A stretch of 6,140 bases of DNA from positions 1 to 6,140 of the forward strand of contig JAWOGN010000213.1 in the NCBI GenBank assembly GCA_046496815.1. The letters are read 5' to 3'. Shown here piece after piece: positions 5,584 to 6,140 of this stretch. The position numbers were made by a program, and so were the translations under genes. Position 1 is the stretch's first letter. Each line of letters opens with the position of its first letter. The notes beneath the pieces were generated by a model, which worked only from the letters and a program-made list of their open reading frames with translations, was not told where the DNA came from and searched no databases. This stretch comes from JAWOGN01 sp046496815. GTDB taxonomy: Bacteria; Desulfobacterota; DSM-4660; Desulfatiglandales; Desulfatiglandaceae.

Positions 5584-5637
5584 AATGGCGAACGAAGCAA
5601 ATTCCGAAGGTGTCAACCCTTCGGGTGCACCGCCATT
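5584..5637. repeat. Nested inverted repeat (cruciform)
   Basis: An outer stem AATGGCG (5584-5590) / CGCCATT (5631-5637) encloses an inner stem CCGAAGG (5604-5610) / CCTTCGG (5618-5624) with a seven-base loop. All fourteen pairs are perfect. A competing pair, GCGAAC (5588-5593) / GTTCGC (5646-5651), overlaps it. No T-run follows. The role is unknown. Confidence 0.4.
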
Positions 5638-5661
5638 CCGTTGAAGTTCGCTTGTCATGCT

Positions 5662-5684
5662 AAAAAAACCCTGTCGGGCAGAGG
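5662..5684 (-). terminator. Weak intrinsic terminator, minus strand
   Basis: On the minus strand a short stem (CC-t-CTG paired with CAGGG, one bulged base, five-base loop) is followed by seven T. The stem is short, so efficiency is doubtful. It lies just downstream of an open minus-strand frame ending at 5710 that is not itself supported as a gene. Confidence 0.35.
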
Positions 5685-5822
5685 ATTATCATCAACAGAG
5701 TATTAGAACCTAACTCATCCGCCACAGCTTTAAACGAACAGCGCCCTTCGCTTTGCTCAGCGTTGTAATTCTTCTTGGCAGGCCTGCGTACACAGAGTTG
5801 TACATAGAGATGGGGCCATTTA

Positions 5823-5865
5823 TAGCGGCGGGCCGAAGGCCCGCGGGCTGCAGGTCGTATTTCTC
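5823..5865. repeat. Dispersed hairpin repeat, copy B
   Basis: This is the better-preserved partner of the copy at 274-316 (36 of 43 bases identical, same orientation). The stem GCGGGCC-GAA-GGCCCGC is perfect here. The adjoining GCCCGCGGGC is itself a ten-base palindrome, so the middle arm can pair to either side. Two copies about 5.5 kb apart in one window suggest a REP-like family in this genome. Confidence 0.6.
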
Positions 5866-5964
5866 GTGCTTCGATAGGGTTCGGTAAAGAAGGTGGGCAA
5901 AAAATCTTCCAAAAAATCTGTGCCTGCCCCCTATTGAGGCATTAGGGCGCATTGTAGAGGAGCC

Positions 5965-5996
5965 GGGTGGGGGCCCCCCCGCTACCCCCCCTACCC
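5965..5996. repeat. Poly-C/poly-G tract with hairpin and G-quadruplex potential
   Basis: The plus strand has GGGTGGGGG directly followed by seven C, then GCTA, seven C, TA and CCC. The minus strand therefore has GGGTAGGGGGGGTAGCGGGG and more G, which satisfies the G3+N1-7 four-tract quadruplex rule. GGGTGGGGG can also pair with the downstream CCCCC-T-ACCC with one bulged base. Such tracts slip easily in replication and sequencing. Confidence 0.6.
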
Positions 5997-6140
5997 TCGC
6001 AAAAAACTGGAAATCCTGTATTCTCAAGAGGGAGTGAATCTGAGTCTCGGTCGCAGGATGGGCCCAATCCATAGCCTGGGCCAGTTACTTCCTGCGCTCG
6101 GATATTTTGTCAGCTTGGCTGAACACGGGTGGTCTCACAC

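Larger units (their letters stand above)
5440..6140. other. Long stretch without a supported protein gene
   Basis: Frames are open on both strands (for example plus to 5706 and minus 5710-6072), but they run through terminators, repeats or G/C tracts and show no domain. At the right edge a plus-strand frame from ATG 6058 stays open to the end (MGPIHSLGQLLPALGYFVSL). A minus-strand frame enters from outside and stops at 6085-6087 (VRPPVFSQADKISERRK). Either could be the edge of a real neighbouring gene, but there is too little sequence to choose. Confidence 0.35.

Noticed and set aside
5266..5706. 146-codon plus-strand frame as a gene
   Set aside because: It contains the promoter and the near-perfect intrinsic terminator and has no start signal.
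5707..5780. Possible integron attC site (CCTAAC at the left)
   Set aside because: No matching GTTAGG core at the other end and no central imperfect hairpin of the expected length.
5710..6072. 120-codon minus-strand frame as a gene
   Set aside because: It crosses repeat copy B and the poly-G/C tract, is rich in low-complexity Gly/Pro, lacks a ribosome binding site and matches no domain I know.
1..6140. CRISPR array, tRNA or rRNA gene
   Set aside because: No regularly spaced repeats, no T-loop/anticodon-arm pattern and no rRNA-like conserved segments were seen on either strand.

Overview
The window is a gene-poor, decaying accessory region. Nearly every recognisable gene lies on the minus strand. 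The mix fits a mesophilic environmental proteobacterium, possibly a sulfate-reducing (deltaproteobacterial/Desulfobacterota) genome: a phage-defence-type ATPase remnant, an autoinhibited Fic enzyme, a 23S intervening-sequence-type four-helix-bundle gene, an HUH/Y1 transposase-like protein and small Cys-rich phage-type proteins. That placement is an impression from gene types and sequence style. No rRNA, tRNA or taxon-specific marker is present to confirm it.

Layout, left to right. 3-173 (+) is a 56-residue double-CxxC zinc-ribbon protein. It is followed by a short coding-like tail (160-276) and by copy A of a dispersed hairpin repeat (274-316). 534-1607 (-) is the first ~350 residues of a large P-loop ATPase resembling BREX/Pgl-type phage-resistance ATPases. 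It is cut off at about 560/561 and ends in unrelated residues. Its upstream region (1608-1832) holds an inverted repeat that overlaps a plausible promoter. 1833-2954 (-) is an intact class II Fic protein. 2996-3363 (-) is a four-helix-bundle (S23/IVP) gene broken by a single-base frameshift, 41 bp upstream of fic and apparently once its operon partner. 3748-4452 (-) is a Y1/HUH transposase-like protein with an N-terminal four-cysteine module. 4923-5198 (-) is a small Cys-rich phage-type protein.

The right-hand third (5199-6140) has no convincing large gene but is rich in nucleic-acid structure. It contains a leader with two interleaved perfect stems (possible pseudoknot) in front of the 4923-5198 gene, a minus-strand terminator-like hairpin, and a strong sigma70-type promoter. 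That promoter sits about 80 nt before a near-perfect intrinsic terminator, so together they outline a candidate small RNA. There is also a nested cruciform, a second minus-strand terminator, copy B of the dispersed repeat (5823-5865), and a poly-C/poly-G tract with G-quadruplex potential.

Functionally, the ATPase remnant, Fic, the IVP pseudogene and the HUH protein look like an eroded defence/mobile island rather than a working multi-gene system. The parts most likely to be new are the non-coding ones at 5214-5440 and the zinc-finger/Y1 protein.
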